Source of the DNA: Rhynchosporium graminicola
Lineage: Eukaryota > Ascomycota > Leotiomycetes > Helotiales > Ploettnerulaceae
Direction: 5' to 3'
Assembly: GCA_900074885.1 (NCBI GenBank)
Contig: FJUW01000069.1
Span: 263,548 to 327,547, forward strand
DNA: 64,000 nucleotides
The notes under the pieces were generated by a model. The model was not told where the DNA came from. It did no database searches and was given only the letters and a program-made list of their open reading frames with translations. The translations under genes and the position numbers were made by a program. Positions 11,605 through 22,800 of this stretch are shown here, one piece after another; position 1 is the stretch's first letter; the number at the start of each line of letters is the position of its first letter.

Positions 11605-12958
11605 CTATACTGAACTCACACTCTTCAGTCGGCATTCAATATTGGCATGGCATCCAAAGGCAAAGGGATAGATCTTCACGATCTCTAGTCCAGCTGCATC
11701 CAAAATCTCCTCAAATTGCGCCTTAGACTTCTCTGTACCGTTTAACATCATTACTAAATTCATTAGTAATGATCATCAAATTTGAGTTGGGAGCCTACGA
11801 TTGAAGTCCATCCAGTATGGGGTAATCTCAGTTCCCATCTCTACCTTTTCTGGCATGATCATATCTGCAATAATGAACCGAGAAGTTGGGCCCATGGCAT
11901 TCGCAATGTTCTTGACGAGGTCTTTGCACACTGGAATGTAGAAGTCGTGCAGAATGCGGCGCATAATGTAGAAGTGTGCATCTGGAAACTGTCAATATGT
12001 GAAAAGACGGCAGAAGGCAAATTGCATACTCCCAACTGGTTGTGGCGTGAAAAAGTCGTAAGGCATCTTCTCCACCCCTGGAAGATCTTCGTCCGTTACC
12101 GAAGCAAGCACATCTGGTCGGTCTTGGAGAATCATCTTCGATCCAAATCCGTTTGGAGCCTCTTTTTGGATAGCGGTGAGAACCTGTCCTCTGCCTCCTC
12201 CAATATCAACAATGAAAGCTCGGGATGGATCTGCTTCCACCTGATCTTTCACGCTTGCCCACGGGAACATTCCCAGGATTGGAGTAACAGACTCTGATGT
12301 TGCCATCGTGAAGTTGAAGTTGTGCAACTTCTTTGGGTCGCTTGAAATCGCCTCATAGTAATCGTGTCCTTCCATGCCGACGGCCCAAGCATAAGGCGAC
12401 TTCTTGAGATCATAAAGATCCTCTTGATTGTGCGTACGGAAATAATCAGGAAGTTTGTAGAAGGGTCCTGTTTGATCAATCATGAATTGGAAAAACTCTC
12501 TTGCCGCACCCCTGAGAAATACGAAAGCGTTGGCATTGAGTGCAAAGCTGTTTGGTGTTGGCTCGGTACAGATCCCATTAATAACCACGAGCTTCAAAGC
12601 TCGTGCTATGAAAAGCTATTAGCAGCAATTTGATAAATATATTGAAACCCCCACCTATAGCAGACTCGTCGACTTTGACAATTTCAGCCAAATCTTTCGA
12701 GCTGATTGAGCCTTGCTTGGGAATGGCTTCTAAAACATCTAGCTCGACCAACAAGTTCATAGCCGCGATGCATTGGCTCATTTCCCATTGCTTTGTGAGC
12801 ACATCCATGGGTGTTTCCAGCAGCATACGAAGTCGGTCAGCCTCCTTGAGCAGCTGACGTTGTTTGACTGGGTCACCATTGAAATCCTTGACGGCTGCCG
12901 CGAAGTCATCCGCAGCTGCAATCAGCACTGCCTTGGGGACGGGCATTGATGATGCCAT
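11605..12958 (-). CDS. Plant-type O-methyltransferase (SAM-dependent), 403 aa
   Basis: Exons on the minus strand are 12958-12655, 12605-12030, 11981-11799 and 11753-11605; all three introns are about 45-50 nt and the frame closes to 403 aa. The N-terminal part has the helical dimerisation/winged-helix layout of fungal O-methyltransferases. SAM motif I is seen as FIVDIGGGRGQ near residue 240. The catalytic-base region RRILHDFY (His) lies near residue 300, and the late WMDFNLMMLNG...FEEILDAAGL block is typical of the family. It transfers methyl from SAM to a hydroxyl, usually on a polyketide or other aromatic. The start at MASSMPVPK was chosen because homologues begin near there; an in-frame ATG 23 codons upstream is less likely. 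It is divergent from a LaeA-like methyltransferase 650 bp away, which may indicate shared regulation; the substrate is unknown. Confidence 0.9.
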
Positions 12959-13609
12959 GGTTGCTTCTTGTCGTTCTCGGGGAATACAGAGCCAGATGCC
13001 ATTGTTACCAGGAAAGTCACCCATCATCCATCCACGGCAGCAAGGAAGTTTTCTTGTATCTTAGTGGATCATAATTGCACTTGGTTGTATTTAGGTAAGT
13101 CTTCGGGAGAAGTGGATTATGCGAGCGAGCTTGTCTCCAAAAGGATACATATGTGCCGCAGCCATGCAGATCCTCGGGAATTCTGCAGCTGGAAGACTGC
13201 AAAGTCAAGTAGCCAAGTGTCTAACGCTTGAAGATATTTATTTCTGCCAGTTAGAAGTGCCGAAACACGATAACTCCGTCACGCCACGTTTTGGCAGGCC
13301 CACTTGGAAGGTGGCAGCGGTTCGACCCGGTGTGTAGCCACTTCGGGCAAGTTAATAACTCGTTCTGTGGACTATGATTACCAATCGTAATTAATGTCGT
13401 ACTTGCAATGGTTGTATGGGGATCTGAGAGGTACTCCTGCGCTTTGACTGAAAATCATTCCGTGCCGTCGAGCTGCATCGCTGCCGTCCTACGGGTCATG
13501 CTTCCCACAGTTACTTAAAAGTGCACATAAAGTCTTGACTACGTCCTCTAGCCTAGCCAGAATACTTAGATCTCCGTCTGATATACATATATCATTTATC
13601 CAGTGCATC
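12959..13609. promoter_or_regulatory. Bidirectional promoter region between two methyltransferase genes
   Basis: The start codons of the O-methyltransferase (minus, 12958) and the class I methyltransferase (plus, 13610) face away from each other across about 650 bp with no supported gene between. A shared control region is inferred from this layout alone; no specific operator was identified. Confidence 0.45.
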
Positions 13610-14938
13610 ATGAATACCGAGCAGAGCATAGAGCATCCGCCTGACTTTATAGAGGCCTACGATGAAGATTTCAGTGACGAGGTTAGACTCGGACACGTGC
13701 CCTCTGCTTACCAACTTCCTCTAATTGCTTTTTAGGGAGCTGACACGGGAGGAGAGAGTTCCCTGGCATCGCTATCATCAAGTATTGTTCAAGGTGTCGA
13801 AGAAAATGGAAGGACGTACGCATCTTATGGAAAGGAAGGTAAGTCAGGTTACGAGAAGAAAAAAGCCCAGATAAGCAAGATTTGACATATGATAATAAGA
13901 ATATGGCGCACCAATGGACGAGCAGGAGATGGATAGGATCGATATGGCTCATGCCAAATACTTCATATTGCTAGACAAAAAGCGATGGATCGCACCAATT
14001 TCCGCCAACCCACAGAAAGTTCTCGACCTAGCTTGCGGAACAGGTTCGTTATCGACTCGGAAACTCGACTAGGAGTTGCCAAAATGACTGTCCGAATAGG
14101 AATCTGGAGCATTGATTTCGCTGATGATCACCCATCAGCCGATGTAATAATCCACTATATTTCTCACGCAAATAATTACTAACTGGTGTCAGGTAACGGG
14201 TGTTGACATTGCGCCTATTCAACCGAAATGGTGAGCAATGAGAATGCAGCACAAGTCTCGTGGGCAAGCTAACGGACATCAAGGACGTCTCCCAATTGCC
14301 ATTTCGAGATTGATGATATTGAACAGCAATGGACTTGGCAACCTGACAGCTATGACTACATCTTCTCTCGCGATCTACTTCTCTGCATCAGAGACTTCCC
14401 ACGCCTGATCAAGCAATGCTTCAAGTAGATCCCACACAGTCTTTTCTAATTCTCATGTCATTAACATCGTTCCAGACATTTGAAGCCTGGCGGATTTCTC
14501 GAATTTCAAAACATCAACGGAACACTCGGCTGTGACGACGGCTCCGTCCCCGAAGACAGTCCATTCAAAGAATATGATCGCTTGCTTCGCGCCGCAGCAA
14601 CCGCTTTCGGAACTCCATTAGAAGACCCAATACATTACGCAAAGTGGTTCAAGGAAGCAGGATTCGAGAACGTGACTGAGACAATCTTTAAGATGCCCAC
14701 GAATCCATGGGCAAAAGAACCTCGCTTACGGCTGGTGGGTGCATTCGAGCAGGAGAACTTGACGTCGAACCTGGAGGGAATTAGCACGCGGGTTTTTCAA
14801 AAAGGGCTGGGATGGTCGGCAGAGGAGTCGACTGTGTTCTTTAGTGGTGTAAGGAAGGATATTAAGAACAGGAGGCAGCATTCTTATTATCCATATGTCG
14901 TAGTTTATGGGCAGAAGCCAACGTCGGAGAAGGAATGA
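13610..14938 (+). CDS. LaeA-like class I SAM-dependent methyltransferase, 334 aa
   Basis: Seven exons: 13610-13681, 13736-13838, 13900-14043, 14100-14143, 14193-14230, 14284-14424 and 14476-14938. Every junction is GT-AG and the frame closes to 334 aa. The N-terminus is acidic and Ser-rich. It is followed by the family block YGAPMDEQEMDRIDMAH, SAM motif I (VLDLACGTGIWSIDFA, residues about 98-113), TGVDIAPIQPKW, an aspartate-rich block FEIDDIEQQW, SYDYIFSRDLL and the late motif HLKPGGFLEFQ. This arrangement is that of fungal methyltransferase-domain proteins related to LaeA, many of which are tied to secondary metabolism either as enzymes or regulators. The exact role here is not deducible; the adjacent O-methyltransferase makes a metabolic function plausible. 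Confidence 0.88.
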
Positions 14939-15340
14939 GTGATGCTCATTAATGGAGTAAAGGCAAGTTAAAATGGTCTATGGTAAAGTTTGAACTTGTA
15001 TATCACCGATTCTATTCATAACAGTACTCTGATGCCGTTTCAAAATCGTAGAAGAAATTACGGAACCTGTACTTGAGTAAATATTTAGTCACGAAAGATT
15101 TGATGACTAGCTCTGAGGAAGTTTCAGATATCCATTTACCATTACAACACCTTACTGTGGAATACTCGACACATCGATTGATCATTACCCAGATATCACC
15201 TGGAGAAAAGATTTGTTTTTCACGTCGAAAGTTTTCATGACTGCTAAGTAAAAGTTGCAAAATTATGATTATCATTAAATATGTTAACATCTCTACATGA
15301 TCGTCATCATGTCGCTCCAATCCGCATCCTCAGTCATCAT

Positions 15341-16225
15341 CTAACAAGCCAAATTGTAAATTGGCTTGTAGTTCGCGTCAACAACACCAAATGACGGATT
15401 AGCAGCAAAATCTTGAAGCGAGTACCAGAAAGTATGTCCAGATTTGAAAGCAGAACATGCAACAGTCGACCAATATTGCTGAGCATTTGCCACACTTGGG
15501 ATAGCTTTGTTCTCGGTAGGTCCAACAGTAGGCCATCCACTCTCGGCAACCCAGACCCAGGCACCGGAACCAGTCTTGCTGACAGCATCCCTTACTTTCT
15601 GGACAGAGTCCCAGAATAAATTGTATCCCTGATCGACACCGTTCTCCTTTGTGTTCTCGAAATACGGATATCCGTCAGTGCCTATAAAGTCGCAAGCCGT
15701 GATGACGGCCGTGTTGGCGCTATCAACCCAAGCGGTCCAGGTGTCAACATGCCCGACCCCCACGGCTGTTGTGTAGCCTGGAACGGTAGACAGCATGCCT
15801 CTGACGTCGTAGATTTGATGGGCCAATGTACTGGCCGATGCCTCTCCACGATATAGAACCTCACTTCCAACACTGACAGCCACAATCCATCCAAACCCAT
15901 ATTGTTGTACCGCTTTCAACAAAGCTCCTTTCTCAGCAGCGAAGTGTGCGGCATTTTCAGTCCATACACCGACGAGGATGGTGCCGCCGGTTTTGATAGC
16001 TGCAGGTACTGCGTTGGCGAGGGTGTCGCAGTCGGAGGAGGCGTAGACTCGCATGCTTGTGAATGCGCCAGGAAGGCTCTTCATCGTGTTGAAGTCCCTT
16101 TCCCAGTCGGCTTGGGACTTGCAGGCGCCATTTCCGAGGGTTGCTTGCACGTTGAAGCCAGACCAATATGCATTGGCTGTGGAGAGAACAGCTGAGAGCG
16201 CCAGAGTGAGGGACGTGGACTTCAT
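15341..16225 (-). CDS. Secreted glucan endo-1,3-beta-glucosidase-like protein (GH17), 294 aa
   Basis: A single exon. The start at 16225 (MKSTSLTLALSAVLSTANA) gives a clean 19-residue signal peptide; an in-frame ATG 12 codons upstream would bury it. The GH17 fold is marked by SGFNVQATLGNGACKSQADW, MRVYASSDCD, the acid/base glutamate in SVGSEVLYR (E122), FIGTDGYPYFE and the nucleophile in WVAESGWPT (E228). It ends at NYKPIYNLAC without a GPI-anchor tail, so it is probably released or wall-associated. It should hydrolyse or remodel beta-1,3-glucan of the cell wall. It converges with the methyltransferase at 14938. The short 15.0-15.3 kb gap contains only 3' flanks. Confidence 0.93.
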   Translation of the reverse strand: MKSTSLTLALSAVLSTANAYWSGFNVQATLGNGACKSQADWERDFNTMKSLPGAFTSMRVYASSDCDTLANAVPAAIKTGGTILVGVWTENAAHFAAEKGALLKAVQQYGFGWIVAVSVGSEVLYRGEASASTLAHQIYDVRGMLSTVPGYTTAVGVGHVDTWTAWVDSANTAVITACDFIGTDGYPYFENTKENGVDQGYNLFWDSVQKVRDAVSKTGSGAWVWVAESGWPTVGPTENKAIPSVANAQQYWSTVACSAFKSGHTFWYSLQDFAANPSFGVVDANYKPIYNLAC

Positions 16226-19121
16226 GATTACTATTAAGAGGGCGGACGAGAGGAGCGTCAATGAGCCAGTGAAGCAGCAATTGAGAGTTGAATAGATACA
16301 GCTGAGTGAGGATAGGAAAAGTCGAAGGAACTGTACTGCAGGTATACTTGTCTTATCAACACTTGTTGCTTTAGTCTTCTAGCGACCCGATTTTCCATCT
16401 TAAATTTTTCATCCGAGATTGTTGTCCTACCCACCTTTCAGCGTCATCGATGAATATTACATACCTTGTCGCAGGGATGTGCCAGGTGAGTTGGCAGATC
16501 GGAGGAGCCACTTCTGAATACGAAGCCTATTTATAGTTAAGCGAGAGGCGATACTCAGGGTCCAGGGTATGAAAACAGCGGGAGCACAGTTGCTGGCCGA
16601 TAATAAGCTTCAAAGTGATCTCAATTCGGGTAAGATGAAAAAGCCTACTTGTAGTAATCCAGTCGGGGAATAGTGTGGTGGGTCTGGGGAAAGGCGACTC
16701 CGACGATTAAAGCTTATCGGAAAAGAAAACGTTTATTCTACGGAAGTTATAGCACCGAATTTTTTTGGTGTAAGGTGCTCTATTTTAAGGATTACTACTG
16801 TACATGGCATAGCGTAGCTATACTACAAGAATTCTATCAGAGCCGCACACAAGACAAGGTCACATTACCCGAGCGGGAACACCGTTTTCCTACCAGAAAA
16901 CCCGGAATTTAGAATGTCCAAGGGAAGGGAAAAGAGTGTAATTTATAGTGGGAGGAGCCCATGGAATCTGCCATCTTCACTCGACCAGTAAATCGATATA
17001 ACTGCCCCGTAGACGCTAATGAAGCTGAGTTTGCGAGGCGGAGCAAAGTCGTCTTCGGCGATGTGCAAACCTACTAATCGGCACGATGAAGTATATTGAC
17101 TATCGAAACTCGATTTTGATATCATAGATAATTCTTACATGTAATGATTCAAGGTCACATAAGATTTTAATGACTTTACTGCAAGTAACCTATAATCTTA
17201 GATGATGAATTTACAACGAGCTTGCAAAATTGCTTCGCCGGAGACGAATTTCCTCAGCCTCGTTGAGAAGTACGGTTTTGGAAAACTCGTATCCGCACCA
17301 TGTACAATGAAAGGAAATAAAGGCGTCTTGAACCCGTGCGAGGAATACGAAAGTCTTAGAGGGATCGAAAAGATGGCGGGAGAGCTATACAAGGTTCTCA
17401 TCATCCCAGCCCAACGCCATATAATCGGAGCAGCGTGCCCAGCAAAATGACACTGCGTCATACTCCTTCGCTGACCTAAAGACATGTCAGTGGGCGACGA
17501 AGCTTCGAATTTACTTCATGATTAACCCTTAGATCAACTTTTCCGAAGAACGCTAAGACCTTGCGGCCTTCTTAATCTATAGAAATATGGGTTTTCATCG
17601 CCCACTCATCCTAGATCTCTCCTCAAATTCTATAGATTTTCTTTTATTTCACTCTCGCGTGAAATGCCTGCAATAGCGCATAACATTGATCGTTACCTCG
17701 TATCCCCCAACCTCAGAAACTAATTACTTAAATTCTGTGTATGAACATGACTATTTAGGCGATTTAAGGATTTTTTCTACGCGACAATCGGCTCATCTAA
17801 GATAGTAATCATCCAGCTTTCATACAAAGCGACTTTGTCGAGCTTTCTAATTGCTTTAAACCCTGCTCCCGGAGTTATTCATTTACATATTAGTATATTC
17901 TGCTGAAAACGAGGTCCACAATTACCGTTAAGCTGCCAATACCAGCAGCAATTGAAAGCGGATCGGACAATGTCATATTAAAAGTCAGAGTTGGAAGTCC
18001 CAAGGTGAATAAAAGGCCGCCGGTCAAAGTAAAGCCGACGGTATAATAGTAGAAGAACAAGAGATCCAGTATAGCCTAGCAAAGGACCTTTAAAGCAATT
18101 GACTTTGACCCTTCTCGTGATTGGGTCGATAGGCTTCACCCACATGAAAGGCCGACTGGAGAACTTGTGATGGCAATAGTAGAGATGCTGCAGCCCGGAA
18201 CATGCGCATTGCAGAACTTTGAGCTTAACATCAGATTCACGTTATTCTTTTGTCTAAAAAGCTGGAGTCATGGAGATTAGCACTGGACAGAGGCCCTGAG
18301 GCTCAACACCTCTTTATTCCGTGGAATGTCAGGAGAGCTTAATACCGTACAGGCGAGGTTTATTTTGCATAAGGATTTTCAGAATGCATTGGTTATGACC
18401 CCTTGGAGCTTCATGCAGGAAAGGGCTGCATTCTGGAGACCCTTGCTTGTCACATTTGAAGAAGAAATGACGAGACAAACCATACTTCCATCTTCGTCAA
18501 ATTCAGATACTGAGGGATAGTCGGCATACTCGTGATCAAATGGAGACCGCGTCAACAGAATATTAATAGAGAACTATCCTACTCAATTTTTATTCTCACT
18601 TTCAGGGTATCAGCATTGTTTCTAGGACTTGAGATGTCGCTCTATATCATGCTTTCGTGTCTGTCAAATTATCGCTACGCTCGCATCTTGTTCAGTGCAG
18701 CCGATTTCTGAAGCTAAAAGCCGCCAAGGTCACAGTTAACGATAGTAGCCCGCCGAGTATGTCCAAGCTCTGTAGGTTATCTGGTCTTGGTGACATTGTA
18801 ATTCCTCCTATGTTTGGTAAATGGTAAGCTTACAGCCAAGGACCTCGATGTGGGTGCTTACCGGCATATTTATATTGGCTGAATGCAGGAATCCCAACAT
18901 ATAGATAAGCCACCCGCGTTTAGGAGTACAACCTGCCTTATTGGAGCGATTTTTCGGTTGCGGCTAATCTTTTCATGGATTTGAAGGAAGAATCCTCTTT
19001 CGGCAGTCACTTAGAAATAAAAGCTTGTCAGGACCGTAGAGGTCTTTGGTATTTAAGTTGTCAAGCGCCCTGGAGGCATTGGCAATTGAATAATCCGAAA
19101 CAGTTCAAGAAATAGGCCAGA
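16226..19121. other. Nearly gene-free 2.9 kb
   Basis: No supported gene. Short frames at 16673-16912 and 17202-17450 (plus) and 17198-17485 (minus) have no motif. A weak relic at 17809-17976 is listed separately. The stretch is moderately AT-rich but not RIP-like. Confidence 0.45.
17809..17976 (-). pseudogene. Possible remnant of the N-terminal leader of a fungal NACHT/ankyrin-type protein
   Basis: Reading minus from 17976 gives MTLSDPLSIAAGIGSLT, a GTAATT donor, a 63-nt intron ending CAG and an in-frame second exon (17862-17809) ending after 17 codons. SDPLSIAAGI is very close to the opening of many fungal NACHT, ankyrin and related proteins, which start with a DPLS(I/V)A(A/S)xIAGL helix. 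Nothing downstream supports a full gene. This is a short motif match and could be coincidence. Confidence 0.25.
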
Positions 19122-19743
19122 ATGATGATATCTTTCGGGATATTTACGTTGCATCTTTGTCTCGCTGGATCATCTCTGGCTAAAATCCACCATCTATTCG
19201 TTGGGAATCTCAACCTTCCGGCATCGATTCACACGCTTGAATTCGACGACCAGACACTAACTCTTGTGAATACAAGAAAAACCACAGCCGATAGCAGCCA
19301 TGCTTGGATAGCATTTGACGTATTCTCTCTAGAGTCAAGAAATATCAAAAAAGCCTCGAAATCGCTAACGTACACTACAGCATAAGAAAGAGAATATTTA
19401 CGGTGCATCATTGACAGTCAAACGCATCTCCAGCTATTCCATCCAGCCTAATTTCACTCTGCGTCTCGATGAAAGCCTACCAGCAACAGGTGCTTGCTTC
19501 AACAAAACCTCTGCATTCATACTGCCAAGCTCCCATCCGCCCCATTTCGTATACAGCGGCTCTTGGGGTGGTCCTGATGGCTGCGGGATGGCCATCTCAA
19601 CGCATGAAAATGGAACTTTGTCCAACGTAACGCAGTCATGGAAATACGTGAGCGAATCGGCGATTCATGGTTTGATTTTCGGTCTCGGAGACAAGATATT
19701 GTATTCTGCGGATCTTAGTGCGGACAAGATTTGGATCCATGCT

Positions 19744-19877
19744 AGAAAAGGTGTGGGAACAGAACCTCTTGAGAAGCGTAGTTATATTATAGAGAAGGTC
19801 TAGAGACCTTGGAAAGAAAGCTATAGGAGGGAGAGGTCTGTGCGCTACTAGCTAGGTATAAATCCAGTGATATTATA
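19744..19877 (-). repeat. Left (3') LTR of the 8.7-kb gypsy element, 134 bp
   Basis: It matches 28316-28449 over its whole length with seven differences by eye, all of them G/A or C/T transitions as RIP would produce. Confidence 0.9.
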
Positions 19878-22800
19878 AGTCCACTACTCATAAGTCTCGC
19901 CCTCGAGACCTCCATCGATATGCTAAAGTAAATCATATAATATAGCTATAAATATACCTCTAGAACTAAGTACTCTTAGAAGCTTACCTGAATAACTCCC
20001 TCTAGAGATAAAGAATATCTCCTTCTAATATTATAACTCTTAAACCTATAGATTAAAACTCTATAATCCCTAACCTTAAACCTTCTATATATATTATTAA
20101 ACTCCCTACTCCTGCTGCTATACCCCTAGTATAGAATCTCTAGCTACTACCTCTATCTTTCGACCTATTCTAAGCTCTACTAGCAGAGAATATTTACCCT
20201 TCTTAGCTCTGAGGTTTTAATATAATAGTAGTCTTTCCTCTTATCCATTTATAAGGTATAAGTTTCGCAGATAAAAGGGCTTTATTTGATCGATATAGAA
20301 GTATCGTGGTATAAGTATTCCGTCGATCTATTATAAGGTATACGATTTACTATATTTACTACTTATACTAGAGATCACGAAAGGACCTCTCTAGCTTAGG
20401 CGTAGCTTTTATCTAGCTATAGTATAATTATAAAGTATAACTATAGAGCCGATACCTGGATATTATCTTCCCGATACCCTTAGATTATATATCTCTTTCC
20501 GTCTTATTCTCTCTAAGTATAAAGCTATATCTACTTGCTCTAATTTAGTAGCTTACGCCTTAATATACTCTAGTACCTTATCTCCTTATTCCTTATTCTT
20601 CTTATTATTAGCTCCCTAAAGTATATTAAGGAAACCCTATAAGTTTAGCTCCTAATAAATTGCTCTAATATAATAGGCGGGAAAAGCAAGGTCTACTTCT
20701 AACCTAGGCTAGTACCTACGGTATATATAGAAAGGGGAGTAGCTAAGGAACTTAATCTCTCTTAAATTCATCTTAAATACTACCTTTTGAAGCTTAATAG
20801 TATAGTCAGGGCCGGTCTTAGTTATCGCTTACTAGACTAGGTTAATAGCTTTCTCTGCTATACCTATAGACTTCTTAGAAGCTAAGGGTAAGTTAAGCTA
20901 TAAAACACTTTTCTTACTTATATAGTTTCTGATTTCTTCCCTAAAGTAACTTCTAGGATTAATATAAAAGCTAATAGGTATACTATCTATCTTAAAGAGT
21001 ATATCTAACGATATTTTAATATATTCCGAATCAGCTACTATATAAGGAAAGGCCTAAACTAGCCTGGAGAAGTAGTCTATAATAATAAGAAAGTATCTAT
21101 AACTCTTAGGCAGTTATATAAAAGGTCTATAGAAGTCTGCCCTAAGTAATTCTATTAGTGTAGAGACTATTATCTAGGAGAGTAGTACTGACTTTTAAGC
21201 CGGTCCGTGTTTCGCGTATTAAAGATAGCTAGTAATATAGAGAGTAATATCCTTAGTAAGTATAAGCTAGTAGACTCCTCTGAGTTTTCTAGTAGTAATA
21301 GTTAATATAAAATATCCTCCCTTATTATACGCTTTTATTAAAGCTTCTGCAACTTATCCTAGCATAAGATAATATTTATATACTCCTCTCTATTTATACT
21401 ATAACACCTTATGCTCCTACTTATATTTCTTATATCGGAGCTCTAAGGATCTCTTCCTTATACGATCTATATCTTCTGAGTAGATACTATAGATAAGGAA
21501 CCTAATAATATCCTTATACTAGTATATCTTCTTATAAGCTTCTGAAGGGGATATTAGCTCGATTATTACTAGCTTAGACGACTAGTAAGTCTCCGCAGAT
21601 AGAGCTTCAAATATTTCATAGAGAGGCGTATCTTCTAAGACTTATAGCTTAGTAAAAGGTAAACTTAATTATAAAGTTGTATCCTAGAACCTCTCTCCTA
21701 CTATATATAGGGCAGCTATAAACTCTAGATCTTCCTTCTCCTTTCTAGCCTATTTCTTAATATTATTAACCTTAAATATTCCCTTAATAACTTTAAGCTT
21801 CTTATTATTAGCCTTCTTAGAAGTGAGCTCTAATTCTTTTAGTAGATCTTTATATCTACTAATTCCGTCTTTCTATCTCCAGATAGGTCTAGTAATAGTC
21901 TACTACTCTTCTCTAAACCTTATTATATCTAGTCTATTATAATTATCTCCCGGGAAAATAGTACGTGATAAAGTATCTATAGTCTTATTTCTACTGCCGG
22001 GAATATAGTAAATTCGTATATTTAATAACCTTAGCTTTAAAGCTCACTTAGTATAAATTCCTTCTTAGAGCGCTAATAAGTCTAGAAAGTGAGTAAGTAG
22101 CTAATAATCTATATAGATTATTCCTAGCTTATCTTCTCTTAATATATAATAGTACTTATAGCTGAACTCTATAATAGAAAGTAGCTCGCGTTTATAAGTT
22201 CTATAATTTCTCTAGGCCTTAGAGAATATGAAACTATCGAAAAGGATTAGTACTATCTTCTTCTCTCCCTCCTTAGATTATATAATATAATATCCTCCTG
22301 TATATCCACTAGTATCTATATATATTTATACTAAGAGAGTTAGATCGTAACTATTTCTCTTTACTACCCTTAAGTATACTTCCTTTAGTAGCTTAAATAA
22401 TATCGCCTTATTCTCTTCCTATCTTTATTCTATATTTTTAGTAAGTCGATTTAATAGTTAGGTAATCTCCGTATAATTCTTAACCTATAGTCGCGTTATC
22501 TAGATCGCTCTTAAGAATCTCCTAACCTTTATAGCGTTTTTTAGTATTAGCTATATATTAATCCTTAATATCCTTTCTAGTTTAATTATAGATTTTCTAC
22601 TCGCTTTATATATAGTCCCTAATACTAGAACTTCTATTATAAATAATAAGCACTTCTTAAAGGAGAGCTTAAGACTAGACTATAAGAGTCGAGGGAGGAG
22701 ATATTCTTTCAGAAAAGCAAATACCTCTTTAAATATCTTAAAGGCTACGAAGATATTATTTATATAGAAGAGTAAGGCCTAAAGAACTACTCTACCCTCA

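Noticed and set aside
13313..13335. GGTTCGACCCG, resembling a tRNA B box
   Set aside because: No A box or foldable cloverleaf was found within the required distance upstream, and no acceptor stem pairs.
18690..18805. Minus-strand MSPRPDNLQSLDILGGLLS phrase resembling another NLR-type leader
   Set aside because: Single short frame with a stop after about 34 codons and no splice partner; too weak to call.
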